64,000 bases of DNA from an uncultured delta proteobacterium. GTDB taxonomy: Bacteria > Myxococcota > Myxococcia > Myxococcales > 40CM-4-68-19. Location: positions 1 to 64,000 of the forward strand of contig CAIWCD010000023.1 of NCBI GenBank assembly GCA_903911145.1. Direction: 5' to 3'. The notes under the pieces are model-generated. The model had not been told where the DNA came from, searched no databases, and saw only the letters and a program-made list of their open reading frames with translations. Of this stretch, positions 52,879-60,673 are shown piece by piece. Position numbers and translations under genes: made by a program. The number at the start of each line of letters is the position of its first letter. The first letter of the stretch is position 1.

Positions 52879-53829
52879 TCAGCGATTGGCGGCCTGCGGC
52901 TCTGGTTCGCGCAGCAGGATGACCTCGACGCGGCGATTGTTGGCCCGGCCCTCTGCGGTGGCGTTGTCGGCCACGGGCCGCGATGCGCCGAGTCCGACTG
53001 CGGTGATGCGCGCTGCGGGCACGTTGTGCGCAACCAGTTCGGCCATCACGGCCTCAGCACGACGTTGAGAGAGGAGTTGGTTGGTTTCAACCGAGCCGCG
53101 GGAATCGGTGTGGCCCTCTACCCGAATGTCTCTCGGGCTGTCTCGAAGTGCCGCGGCAAGATCTCCCAACCTGCGCTCCGCCGAGGGGAGCAACGCGCTC
53201 TTGTTGGAGGCGAAGATCACACTTCCTGAGAGCGTCAATACCAACCCGCGCGCGTCGGTCTTGACGGCCCCGAGTTTTTCCAACGCATCAAACGCGCGCT
53301 GTTCGGCCGCCATGCGGGCGTCATGTTCCGTCTGGAATTGCTGATCGGAAATCACCTGCTGCTGGTTCGCCGTCGCGAGTTTGTCCTGGCTCTCTGCCAG
53401 TGCCCCTCGGACTTTCTGATTCTGCTCCTTGCTTGCTGCAAGGCGACCCTGGGTGATCGCGAGGAGCTGATCCTTCAAGACCAGTTCCTGTGCGGAATCG
53501 CGATCCCGGGCCTGGGTTGCAGCTGCAGTCTTGCCCTGCGCATCGGCGAGCTCGGCGCGGCGCAACGCAAGGTATGCCCGCTGGCGCGCATCGAATGATT
53601 GCGGATCACTGGTGGCCGCGTCCTCCGCTGCGTCGAGTGCGACGCGCGCTTCATGCAGGTCGGCCGGATCCAGCGCGGTCGCGGGACCATTCTCTGCATT
53701 GGAATATGCCGCGCGCGCTTTGACGAGTTCGTCAGAGGGCGCCGCATGGGCACAGGCAAGAACGCCTGGAAGGAGTGCACAGATCAGAGCAGGAAGATTC
53801 CGGACAAGATGTTTGGAATTGATCGTCAT
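52879..53829 (-). CDS. OmpA-family lipoprotein with helical DUF4398-like N-terminus
   Basis: The 316-residue lipoprotein has lipobox GVLAC at about residue 25. Residues 30-205 are helical and coiled-coil-like (ADLHEARVALDAAEDAAT, ARQRAYLALRRAELADA), resembling the DUF4398 region. A C-terminal OmpA domain follows, with the peptidoglycan-binding signature LSGSVIFASNKSALLPSAE, EGHTDSRGSVETNQLLSQRRAEAV and ANNRRVEVILL. It ties the outer membrane to the cell wall. The start at 53829 is the first ATG before the signal peptide. The shorter DUF4398 lipoprotein gene lies 105 bases upstream on the same strand, and the two probably work together. Confidence 0.92.
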   Translation of the reverse strand: MTINSKHLVRNLPALICALLPGVLACAHAAPSDELVKARAAYSNAENGPATALDPADLHEARVALDAAEDAATSDPQSFDARQRAYLALRRAELADAQGKTAAATQARDRDSAQELVLKDQLLAITQGRLAASKEQNQKVRGALAESQDKLATANQQQVISDQQFQTEHDARMAAEQRAFDALEKLGAVKTDARGLVLTLSGSVIFASNKSALLPSAERRLGDLAAALRDSPRDIRVEGHTDSRGSVETNQLLSQRRAEAVMAELVAHNVPAARITAVGLGASRPVADNATAEGRANNRRVEVILLREPEPQAANR

Positions 53830-53934
53830 ATGAGTCTCATTGGATTGCAGATTGAATGCAGCAGCGCGCGCTGCGCACGGCTGCGCAGACGTTGCGATCG
53901 TGTTCATTCCACCGTTGCGTGATCCCAGAGATCG

Positions 53935-54288
53935 TCAGGGAACCGAGGCGCGCAGCGTGGCGACAGACTGCGCGGCCTGCTCGGCGGAGCGCTCCATCTG
54001 TGCCTCGCGGGAGAGGCCGATGGCGAGCTCAGCATCGGCACGCGCGCGGTCGTAGAGCGCGGCTGCCTGCTCGTTCTTCCCCTCGAGCACGAACTGGTTA
54101 CCCTGCGCGTTTTCATCCTGCGAGAGCTGCATCGCAAGCCTCGCTTGAGGCGCCGCTTCAGCTCCGGCCTCTCTCGCTCCACGATAGGCAGCCTCAGATG
54201 CACTCTTCTGCTCGTTGGGAACAGGAACAGACGCACACGCTGTACAGAGCACGAGTGCCAGCGGTGGGAACATGATGAGGTTCTTCAT
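53935..54288 (-). CDS. Small DUF4398-type helical lipoprotein
   Basis: The 117-residue lipoprotein has lipobox CTAC at about residue 18 and then one helical hairpin of about 85 residues (AAYRGAREAGAEAAPQARLAMQ, KNEQAAALYDRARADAELAI). This is the TPR-like DUF4398 module often found next to OmpA-domain lipoproteins. The start has GGAG five bases upstream (ATG at 54288). It is the first gene of the leftward pair and is divergent from the lipoprotein gene at 54532. The function of DUF4398 is not established. Confidence 0.85.
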   Translation of the reverse strand: MKNLIMFPPLALVLCTACASVPVPNEQKSASEAAYRGAREAGAEAAPQARLAMQLSQDENAQGNQFVLEGKNEQAAALYDRARADAELAIGLSREAQMERSAEQAAQSVATLRASVP

Positions 54289-54422
54289 GAGGTCTCCGAG
54301 GTGGGGTGCAGCGTAAATCTCAGACGAGTGGAATCTGAGATCTGCACTGCACCGTCCGTGCCTGAGAGTGCCTGTACAAACCGCCCCGACAACGCAGCGA
54401 GGCCCTGTGACAAACGAATAGA

Positions 54423-54441
54423 AAACGTATCGCGAACGTTT
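54423..54441. promoter_or_regulatory. Inverted repeat in the divergent region
   Basis: AAACGT and ACGTTT flank a 7-base spacer that contains TCGCGA, in the 243-base gap between the leftward DUF4398 gene and the rightward lipoprotein gene. It is a candidate operator for both. No regulator gene is adjacent. Confidence 0.35.
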
Positions 54442-54531
54442 GCCTCCAACCCCCGCGCGTCTCCAGCCGTCGACAGCAGCGGATTGGTGTACGCTCAACC
54501 GGTTCGCATTTGCGCGAGGCAGGGGACGTTC

Positions 54532-55443
54532 ATGGCACACCGTTCGGCGAGCGGCTTTCGGTTCCTCCACTGGGCGAGCATTGTCGCGACACTGGGCTGC
54601 CACCGCATTCCAGGCGAAGTGCCCGATGGACTGCGGCGCGACTGGTTGCGCCGCGACATCGGCGTGGTTGAGCGCGTGCTCGCCGGTCTGCCGATCGCGG
54701 AGGGCGATACCGTCGATGCTGTTGTTGCGCGACTTGGAGGTGTTGGCCGCGCCGACACTGATCTTGGTTTCGGCGGGCAGTCGACGTTCGCGAGCATTGC
54801 AGGGGGATATTCGAGCTGCTCGTTCTCCCTCTTGTCATTGGAGCGGCGAATCATCGAAGCGACGGTGACGTGCAGTGCGGGAGCGGAGGGCGGGAGCGCG
54901 ATGGTTGTCCTGCGGCGCATCGTCAAGCCACCACTCGTCGAGAGCACCGACGGATCGAAGTTCACCTATTCCTATGCGGTCGATGGCGGAAAAGGATTGC
55001 TCGTCGCGGCCGTGCATCAAGCGCTCGGCACGCCGGTCGTACCCGCCGCGCCTGAACCTCTGATGGCCGCGCTCAATGTCCTGCTCTCCGGTCCGCTCAC
55101 GCTTGGCTTCGCCTGTGGCGCTGCTGGATCCCCGCCGCCGGGCAGGCGCCAGACCGATCTGCTGGTTGGCGAGAAACGAGCCGATCTGCTTCGCGTCGCT
55201 CTGCGCGGCACCAGCCCGGTCGGTCGCGTCTATGCCGCCGAGGGATTGATGACGCTCGCGCACGATGGCATCGAGATGGTGGAGGCCGACCGCGACGCCA
55301 TCGCGAAGCTGCGCGCGATGCCGATCCCGCTGAGCGCCTGCGAAGGATGCATGCCGACCTCGACGACCGCGGAGCAATATCTCCGCGGTTTGCCTCCGCG
55401 CGCGGCACAAGGCGCGCAAGGCGCTCCGGACGCTGGCAGATAA
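54532..55443 (+). CDS. Lipoprotein of unknown function
   Basis: The 303-residue product has a lipoprotein signal with lipobox ATLGC at about residue 22. It continues with a region of alpha/beta character (DWLRRDIGVVERVLAGLPIAEGDTVDAVVARLGG) and a C-terminal helical part with two Cys (ACEGCMPT). I do not recognise a family. The ATG at 54532 has AGGGGA six bases upstream, which decides the start over a much longer in-frame extension. It converges with the propeller gene ten bases further on. Confidence 0.75.
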   Translation: MAHRSASGFRFLHWASIVATLGCHRIPGEVPDGLRRDWLRRDIGVVERVLAGLPIAEGDTVDAVVARLGGVGRADTDLGFGGQSTFASIAGGYSSCSFSLLSLERRIIEATVTCSAGAEGGSAMVVLRRIVKPPLVESTDGSKFTYSYAVDGGKGLLVAAVHQALGTPVVPAAPEPLMAALNVLLSGPLTLGFACGAAGSPPPGRRQTDLLVGEKRADLLRVALRGTSPVGRVYAAEGLMTLAHDGIEMVEADRDAIAKLRAMPIPLSACEGCMPTSTTAEQYLRGLPPRAAQGAQGAPDAGR

Positions 55444-55453
55444 TCAGCGGCGA

Positions 55454-56188
55454 CTACTTCGCGACCGCTTCATAGAGCGTCGTATCACCGACGATATAGA
55501 GCTTGCCGTCGAGCGCAGCGGTCCCCGTCACGTGTGCCCAGCCATTGCCGTGATTCTCTGACTTCCCGTCGTTGCCGACGAGAAAGAGCGTGCCTTCGCT
55601 GACGATATAGAGCTTGCTTCCAACGGCAGCGATCCCCGCTGTATGCGTCCAGCCATTGCCGAGCCCCTTATACTTTCCGTCCTTCTCTGCGGCATAGAGC
55701 GTTCCTCCGCTGACGATATAAAGCCTACCGTCATGCGCGGCCATTCCCGCCGTATCGGTCCAGCTATCGGAGAGCGTCGCATACTTGCCGGCCTTGTCGA
55801 CGGAATAGAGCGTGCCGTCGTTGATGATATAGAGCTTCCCGTCGAGCGCGGTCATTCCAGTGACGGCGTTCCAACTGTCGCTCAGCTGGGTATATTGACC
55901 GGCCTTATCGACGCCATACAGTGAGCCGCCGCTGACGATATAGAGCTTGCCGTCGAGCGCGGCCATTCCGGTGACGCCGTTCCAGCTCGGCGTCAATGCG
56001 CGAGACTTGCCATCCTTGGCCACCTCGAAGAGCGTGCCACCGCTGACGATATAGAGCTTGCCGTCGAGCGCTGTGGCGCCGGTGACATCGTGCCAGCTGT
56101 TTCCCAGCGAGGTCGGGCCGGCGGACTTTGCGTCAACCGCAGTTGCGAGGAGGACGGCTGCGCCGAAGAAGAAAAGGAAATGGTGCAT
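55454..56188 (-). CDS. Secreted six-blade propeller-like protein built of 37-residue repeats
   Basis: After a signal peptide (residues 1-20) the 244-residue protein is made of six consecutive 37-residue units, each of the form LxxSWxxVTGxxALDGKLYIVSGGTLYxVxKxGKY. The units are so alike that the DNA shows a 111-bp tandem repeat. DGKLYIVSGGTLY resembles the inner strands of Kelch and tachylectin-type propellers, so a six-bladed propeller with a binding role is likely. The start at 56188 has GGAG seven bases upstream. It ends ten bases from the convergent lipoprotein gene. Substrate unknown. Confidence 0.85.
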   Translation of the reverse strand: MHHFLFFFGAAVLLATAVDAKSAGPTSLGNSWHDVTGATALDGKLYIVSGGTLFEVAKDGKSRALTPSWNGVTGMAALDGKLYIVSGGSLYGVDKAGQYTQLSDSWNAVTGMTALDGKLYIINDGTLYSVDKAGKYATLSDSWTDTAGMAAHDGRLYIVSGGTLYAAEKDGKYKGLGNGWTHTAGIAAVGSKLYIVSEGTLFLVGNDGKSENHGNGWAHVTGTAALDGKLYIVGDTTLYEAVAK

Positions 56189-56229
56189 TGGATATCTCCA
56201 CAAGAGGGAACTGAACAACAGCGTATCGC

Positions 56230-56242
56230 AGGCGTTACGCCT
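56230..56242. promoter_or_regulatory. 13-bp palindrome upstream of the propeller gene
   Basis: AGGCGT-T-ACGCCT is a perfect palindrome about 42 bases before the start of the propeller gene, in its likely promoter or leader. Candidate operator; the rest of the 257-base gap up to 56445 holds only the hairpin after the small-protein gene. Confidence 0.35.
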
Positions 56243-56404
56243 CGTCGCGGATTGGGCGTGCGATTCTCTATGGAGATCCTGGCGAAGATATTCGTGAACC
56301 CAGGCCGATGCTCTTGGGTCGTCTCTCCCGCAAGTGTGAGCTCGATGGCCGTCGCGCGCGGGCGCGAGACTGTTTCACGGTGACGTTATCGCTGGCGCAG
56401 AGAT

Positions 56405-56435
56405 GCCGGTTCGACCCCGAGGGAGACGAACCGGC
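56405..56435 (-). terminator. Hairpin after the 58-residue gene
   Basis: GCCGGTTCG and CGAACCGGC form a perfect 9-bp stem with a 13-base loop, starting 11 bases beyond the stop of the leftward small gene. There is no long T-run after it on the minus strand, so termination may be weak. Its placement supports the small gene being real. Confidence 0.5.
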
Positions 56436-56445
56436 CACCTCGTCA

Positions 56446-56622
56446 TTAATGCTGGTCGCCGTCGTGGTCGACGTCGCCTCCCGACGCCTTCTTGGCCTCC
56501 GCAGAGATCGAAACGCGGTCCACCGGCATTGCGCCGGAGACCTCATGCGGTGGCGACTTGGGCTGCGGGGAGGTGTCGATGGACGACACGGGGCTATTGC
56601 TACCGACGGGACCAACACTCAT
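56446..56622 (-). CDS. 58-residue hydrophilic small protein
   Basis: The product begins MSVGPVGSNSPVSS and ends DVDHDGDQH. It is hydrophilic, without Cys or a membrane segment; the N-terminal half is Ser/Pro-rich and the C-terminal part has AEAKKAS. The ATG at 56622 has GGAG five bases upstream, and a hairpin follows the stop. The reading frame is far more protein-like than the competing frames, which give only Arg-rich text. I do not recognise a family. It lies on the same strand as the cytochrome c and propeller genes. Confidence 0.65.
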   Translation of the reverse strand: MSVGPVGSNSPVSSIDTSPQPKSPPHEVSGAMPVDRVSISAEAKKASGGDVDHDGDQH

Positions 56623-56636
56623 GACGACTCCATTCC

Positions 56637-56661
56637 GATTGAAACCAGTTCGGCTTCAATC
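56637..56661. promoter_or_regulatory. Inverted repeat upstream of the small-protein gene
   Basis: GATTGAA and TTCAATC flank 11 bases, 15 bases before the start of the leftward 58-residue gene, in its leader. Two more inverted repeats lie at 56703 and 56743. Confidence 0.35.
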
Positions 56662-56702
56662 GCGGGTTTGGGTACGTCACGTTCATCGACACCATGGGCT
56701 CC

Positions 56703-56717
56703 ACCCGATAATCGGGT
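56703..56717. promoter_or_regulatory. 15-bp perfect palindrome
   Basis: ACCCGAT-A-ATCGGGT is a perfect palindrome in the 168-base gap between the cytochrome c gene and the small-protein gene, both leftward. It fits an operator for a dimeric regulator or a short stem-loop after the cytochrome c gene. Confidence 0.45.
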
Positions 56718-56742
56718 AGGACCCATGTTATCTGCGAAATCA

Positions 56743-56759
56743 GATAGGTCGTTCCTATC
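56743..56759. terminator. Short hairpin after the cytochrome c gene
   Basis: GATAGG and CCTATC flank 5 bases, about 30 bases beyond the stop of the leftward cytochrome c gene. It is short and lacks a T-run, so its role as a terminator is only possible. Confidence 0.3.
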
Positions 56760-56790
56760 GCCGGATATCACCTACCCATCGCGCAGCGAG

Positions 56791-57159
56791 CTACTTGCCG
56801 ATGGAGAGGATATACGCGAGGACGGCGTCGACCTGCTCCTCCGTGAGCGCATCCTTCCAGGCTGGCATCGCGCGCGATGCACCGACCGCTTTTCCGCCCT
56901 GCAGGATCGCCTTGCGCAGCGCCGGTCCGGGAATCTTCGCCATATGCTCGAGGTCGGTGAAGTTCGCGGGCTTGGGCCGCAGCGCCCACGAGCCAACGCC
57001 GTTTCCCTTGCCCTGCTCGCCGTGGCAGAAGATGCAATTGTCTTCGAAGATCAGTCGACCCTCTTTTGTGTCTGGCGGCGGCGCATTGCCTTCTGCACGG
57101 GCGGCGAGGGGCAGCAGGGAAACCAATGCTGCCGCGGCGATCGCAATCCATCGAGTCAT
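56791..57159 (-). CDS. Periplasmic class I cytochrome c
   Basis: The 122-residue product has a signal peptide (residues 1-22), then a single heme-attachment site C42-I-F-C45-H46 and the axial Met98 in RAMPAWKDALTEEQ. The ending VDAVLAYILSIGK is typical of small cytochrome c proteins. It carries electrons in the periplasm; the partner is unknown, and no oxidase is nearby. The start at 57159 has GGAG six bases upstream. Confidence 0.92.
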   Translation of the reverse strand: MTRWIAIAAAALVSLLPLAARAEGNAPPPDTKEGRLIFEDNCIFCHGEQGKGNGVGSWALRPKPANFTDLEHMAKIPGPALRKAILQGGKAVGASRAMPAWKDALTEEQVDAVLAYILSIGK

Positions 57160-57389
57160 TGGAAGCTCCAGCGAGAGGAAACAAACGGGAACGAATATCA
57201 AGAGGGTAGTCCCGGTCGCTCGCGCGCGCATTGTGACATGGTGTCGCGAGTGGCGAGCACAGCTCCAGCGCGTATCCTCCGCGGCGACGCGTTCCGCATC
57301 AGACGGAAAATGGCCCGGCGGTGAACGTCCTGGGTGCAGCGTCCAGGCGGGAAGGCTGCTCGCTGCGTGCGCGCTCGACGTGAAGTGCT

Positions 57390-57626
57390 ATGCGCGATTA
57401 TATGTCCGATATGTCGCTCCTCTCGCTCTGGACCTGGCTGCGTTTGCAGAAGGCCCGCGCACAGAGCGGCCTGCCCGGGTTTGTTCCCGACTTCACCGAA
57501 TTTGAGGCGCACCCCGACGGCTTTGCGAAGCAGGTGACGTTCAATCAATCGTCGAGGAGCTTTGTTCTGGAGAGCGCACAGGTCCGGACGCGCAGAGCGA
57601 TTGGGTGGCGCTGGATGAACGATTGA
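57390..57626 (+). CDS. Doubtful 78-residue open frame, possibly a decayed gene
   Basis: The frame begins MRDYMSDMSLLSLWTWL and runs to a stop at 57626. The first 65 residues are protein-like (GFVPDFTEFEAHPDGFAKQV). Near 57580 the coding quality drops, and another frame carries SDWVALDERLMRLRAG up to a TAA, which suggests a frameshift. There is no convincing ribosome-binding site. If it is not a gene, the 602 bases between the cytochrome c start and 57762 hold nothing else that I recognise. Confidence 0.25.
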   Translation: MRDYMSDMSLLSLWTWLRLQKARAQSGLPGFVPDFTEFEAHPDGFAKQVTFNQSSRSFVLESAQVRTRRAIGWRWMND

Positions 57627-57761
57627 TGCGCCTTCGCGCCGGATAACCAGGCCACCCAGACCTGAGGTTCGAACGGAAGCTGCGTAGTGCGCGGCAGCAA
57701 GTCGCAGCCCCATCGATTCGCGACGCTCGACAGCGGCAGGCGGCTTTGCCAATCTGCGCGC

Positions 57762-58310
57762 ATGAAAAAACTCATCTGCGCAATGTTCTTGCTGGCATCC
57801 CTCTCTGCGTCGGCGAAGAAGGATCAGCCCGCCGATACTCTCTCGGTATTCAAGCTGACGATTCAACCTCGCGGCGCGGGCGCGGCCTATATCAGCCTGC
57901 ATGACGGCAAGGCCTATGACGAGAAGGCCGCCGCTGCGCACAAGGCTGATCTCGATTTCGTCTATCTCGTCGCACGCGACGCGACCTCGATTAAGCGCGA
58001 TCTCTATAATCTCAGCGGTAAGGATACCCAGCTTCCCGCGGAGATCCTCGGGACGCAGGCCGGTATCGTCGCATTAAGCTGGGATGACGATCTGGTCGCC
58101 AAGTGCAAGACCGTGGCGGACCTGAAGCGGATGACCAGCACCTATACGGCCAATTCGTTCTCGTTCTATGGAAACCTCGCCAACAGCGCCTCGGGTGAGC
58201 TCGAGAACAAACGATATATCTTCCTCGATGCGCACGGGCGTATGGGGATCTTCACTGCGAAGCTCGGTGCCAACGATGAGCTGACACTCGAGATCAAGAT
58301 CACGCCTTGA
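57762..58310 (+). CDS. Secreted protein of unknown function
   Basis: The 182-residue product has a signal peptide (MKKLICAMFLLASLSASA), then a beta-rich domain (LSVFKLTIQPRGAGAAYISLHDG, SASGELENKRYIFLDAHGRMGIFTAKL) of no recognised family. It has a single Cys after the signal region. The ATG at 57762 begins directly at the signal peptide. It is followed after 86 bases by another unknown gene on the same strand. Confidence 0.75.
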   Translation: MKKLICAMFLLASLSASAKKDQPADTLSVFKLTIQPRGAGAAYISLHDGKAYDEKAAAAHKADLDFVYLVARDATSIKRDLYNLSGKDTQLPAEILGTQAGIVALSWDDDLVAKCKTVADLKRMTSTYTANSFSFYGNLANSASGELENKRYIFLDAHGRMGIFTAKLGANDELTLEIKITP

Positions 58311-58396
58311 TTGTCGCGCGGCCGGCGCGTCGTTCATTGATACCAGGCTGGATAGTTCAACGATTGAATCACCGGCGCACGAGCCGGGAGGCGACG

Positions 58397-58789
58397 ATGG
58401 GTCTCAATGAGCGACGCAAGGTCAAGGAGCTGCAGGAGGTCGTCTTCCCCGCGCGGGTGAAGGAGATCCAGGAGATCTGCGGCAAGGAGATCCCATATGA
58501 GGTCGATTGGGAGAGCCTCGCCGACGATGCGGAGGGCTTGAACTTCATCGACAACATCTCCTGCCACCGCTTGAATATGGCTCTGCGCGTGATCTGCCAG
58601 GACGAGCTCGGCAAAGCGGCGGTGCGCGATGGGCTCAAGCGGATCAAGCTCAAGAACGTCAAGCTGCCCTCGGCGAGGAAGCTGCATTTCGAGGCCGGCG
58701 CGCTGGAGATGAGCTGCCAATATGCGCTGAAGCTTGATGGCGCGTTCAGCGATGGGGAGATTCGGGAGCTGTTGGTGAGCAAGCTGTAG
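58397..58789 (+). CDS. Cytosolic protein of unknown function
   Basis: The 130-residue product is charged and has mixed alpha/beta character without a signal peptide (LNERRKVKELQEVVFPARVKE, LPSARKLHFEAGALEMSCQY). The N-terminus is a helix; the middle has NFIDNISCHRLNMALRVIC. I recognise no family. A GGGAGG site five bases upstream firmly supports the ATG at 58397. Confidence 0.75.
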   Translation: MGLNERRKVKELQEVVFPARVKEIQEICGKEIPYEVDWESLADDAEGLNFIDNISCHRLNMALRVICQDELGKAAVRDGLKRIKLKNVKLPSARKLHFEAGALEMSCQYALKLDGAFSDGEIRELLVSKL

Positions 58790-58873
58790 CGCTCCAGCGC
58801 ATGGCGGCGCTGCATCGGTCAGTTGTCGTCTGATGAGTCGGACAGAGTTGACTCATTGGCTGCGCCCATCAAC

Positions 58874-60097
58874 ATGCGCACCATGAATCAGACGTCGAAT
58901 GGCATTCGCGAAACCGGCCTCGTTGCACGCCACCTGGTGCGGGCTGCATTGATCGTCCCGCTGCTCCTCGCCGCGCTTTCGGGTTGCGGCTCAGGAGTCG
59001 GGGCCTGCCGGAACGTCAACTGCACGTCGGCGCCGAGCCAGACATTCCAGATCTGCCCGACCGGCGACGGCGCGATTGTGTCGGAAGAGTTCACGACGGG
59101 CAGCTGCCTGTTCGATCCGAACAACTCGACGAGCGCTGCGAGCGCGGCCTGCGAGCAGGCGGTCAACACGTGGTGCTCTGGCGGCTCCGGAGGCGGCAGC
59201 GGCGGCGGATCTGCAGGTGGACACGGCGGCGGATCTGCAGGTGGTAGCGGCGGCGGCTCTGCCGGTGGCTCTGGTGGCGGCTCGGCAGGTGGCTCCGCAG
59301 GAGGTAGTGGCGGCGGTTCTGCGGGTGGCTCAGGCGGCGGTTCCGCGGGTGGCTCAGGCGGCGGTTCCGCGGGTGGCTCTGGCGGCGGTTCTGCGGGTGG
59401 CTCTGGTGGCGGCTCGGCAGGTGGCTCTGCGGGCGGCTCTGGCGGCGGCTCGGCGGGTGGCTCTGGCGGCGGCTCCGCGGGTGGCTCTGGCGGCGGCTCG
59501 GCGGGTGGCTCGGGTGGCGGCTCGGCGGGTGGTAGCGGCGGCGGAGCGAGCGATGGAAACCCGACGCACGCGAGCTCCTGCACCCCGACGACCGGTTCTG
59601 CGCTCAGCGGATCGCATGGCCGCCTCGATGGCTTCGTGACCTACGTGAGCGTCGAGAATGCCTCGTCGTCGTGCAGCAACAATCCGACCCACGTTCATAT
59701 CGAAGTGACTGCGGGCGGTAAGACCTACGATGTCGCGGTTGATGTCGGCACCAGCAGCACGGACGAGGTGTTTCAGTATGTCTCCAACAGCATCGCGATG
59801 CCGGACGGTGCCTGGTCCGAGGGGTGGCACAGCGGCTATTCGCTGACCTATACGGGGCTGGGACTTACCTCGTCCCAATTCACTTCGGAGAGCCCGTCTG
59901 CGCGCACGACAGACCTCGAGGCCTCGCTCGCGAACGCGAACCATATTTCGATCTTCTGCGTGCCCTATAGCTCGGGCAATGGTTGCCACTACGTTCATTA
60001 TTACAATGGCGGCGGCAACGATGGCGCGATCGTGGTCGACCCGCTCTCGGCGACTCCGCAGATGATGTTCTTCCGCTTCTCGACCGCTTCGTTCTGA
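58874..60097 (+). CDS. Lipoprotein with Cys-rich head and long (GGSGGGSA)n linker
   Basis: The 407-residue lipoprotein has lipobox LSGC. A Cys-rich head of about 65 residues follows (CRNVNC, FQICPTGDG, TGSCLFDPN, SAACEQAVNTWC), which matches the head of the lipoprotein at 26387-27265. Next is a Gly/Ser/Ala linker of about 120 residues made of GGSGGGSA units, then a 180-residue beta-rich domain with several Cys (SSCTPTTGSALSGSHGRLDGF, IFCVPYSSGNGCHYVHYYNGG). The linker should hold the C-terminal domain away from the membrane. A second ATG at 58883 is an equal start choice. Function unknown; a surface binding role is likely. Confidence 0.8.
   Translation: MRTMNQTSNGIRETGLVARHLVRAALIVPLLLAALSGCGSGVGACRNVNCTSAPSQTFQICPTGDGAIVSEEFTTGSCLFDPNNSTSAASAACEQAVNTWCSGGSGGGSGGGSAGGHGGGSAGGSGGGSAGGSGGGSAGGSAGGSGGGSAGGSGGGSAGGSGGGSAGGSGGGSAGGSGGGSAGGSAGGSGGGSAGGSGGGSAGGSGGGSAGGSGGGSAGGSGGGASDGNPTHASSCTPTTGSALSGSHGRLDGFVTYVSVENASSSCSNNPTHVHIEVTAGGKTYDVAVDVGTSSTDEVFQYVSNSIAMPDGAWSEGWHSGYSLTYTGLGLTSSQFTSESPSARTTDLEASLANANHISIFCVPYSSGNGCHYVHYYNGGGNDGAIVVDPLSATPQMMFFRFSTASF
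59180..59544 (+). repeat. 24-bp tandem repeat encoding GGSGGGSA
   Basis: About 14 imperfect copies of a 24-bp unit (two 12-bp halves, GGSG and GGSA) lie in frame within the lipoprotein gene. Two extra 12-bp GGSA half-units occur. Third-codon positions vary between copies, so it is not a fresh expansion, but slippage could change the linker length. Confidence 0.85.
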
Positions 60098-60170
60098 CCC
60101 AGGGCGGTCAGTCGCCTGGGTGAACAGTCGTTGGTGCGGTGAGCCAGCCGCATCGACGCTTCGAGCGCGT

Positions 60171-60464
60171 TCACACCTCGTCGAACATCCGGGCGGTGCA
60201 GTCAGGGCAGATGCTGTGCGTCTGCCGCGCCGCCATCGTTTCCTCGAGGGAAGCCTCGACGCGCCTCCAGCGTCCCGCGCGGTCGCGGGCCCGCTTGCAC
60301 CAGGCGCAGATTGGCAGGAGCCCATCGAATACAGCTGTTCCGTCGAGCGAAGGCTCCTGGAGCGCGTGACGCCGCCGCAGCCGCAGATGCCACGAGATTG
60401 AGACGACGAGGATCGCTGCGCAGAGAGCGCCGAGTTCGACGAGCAGCCGATCGAGGGTCTGCAT
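60171..60464 (-). CDS. Membrane-anchored CxxC/CPxC domain protein
   Basis: The 97-residue product has one N-terminal hydrophobic helix (residues 6-28). The soluble part has LLPICAWCKRARDRAGRWRR, then about 15 residues later HSICPDCTARMFDEV. The LPICxxCKxxRDxxGxW...HxICPxC pattern is the four-Cys module usually found at the C-terminus of PAS/receiver/cyclase signalling proteins. Here it stands alone behind a membrane anchor. It probably binds a metal ion. An ATG at 60539 is an alternative start; neither has a strong ribosome-binding site. Confidence 0.6.
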   Translation of the reverse strand: MQTLDRLLVELGALCAAILVVSISWHLRLRRRHALQEPSLDGTAVFDGLLPICAWCKRARDRAGRWRRVEASLEETMAARQTHSICPDCTARMFDEV

Positions 60465-60673
60465 CTGCACGCAGATCAAGACCTGCCGATCGCCGTCCCG
60501 GCCACAGGCTCGGCGCGCGCAGAGATCGCTTTCGTTCATTGCGGTCCGATTGCAACCCGGTAGCTCGCCACTTGGCATGGCGCTGATGCGCGCTGTCGAG
60601 TAGCGTCACTCACTGCGCCGCGTCGGGAGTTTGTCGCGCGCTGCGCTGATTTGGAACAGCACCGGGAGCGACC

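Noticed and set aside
58888-59583. Minus-strand Pro/Glu-rich frame (PPEPPAEPP repeats)
   Set aside because: It is the reverse complement of the Gly/Ser linker repeat; the plus strand carries signal peptide and Cys head.
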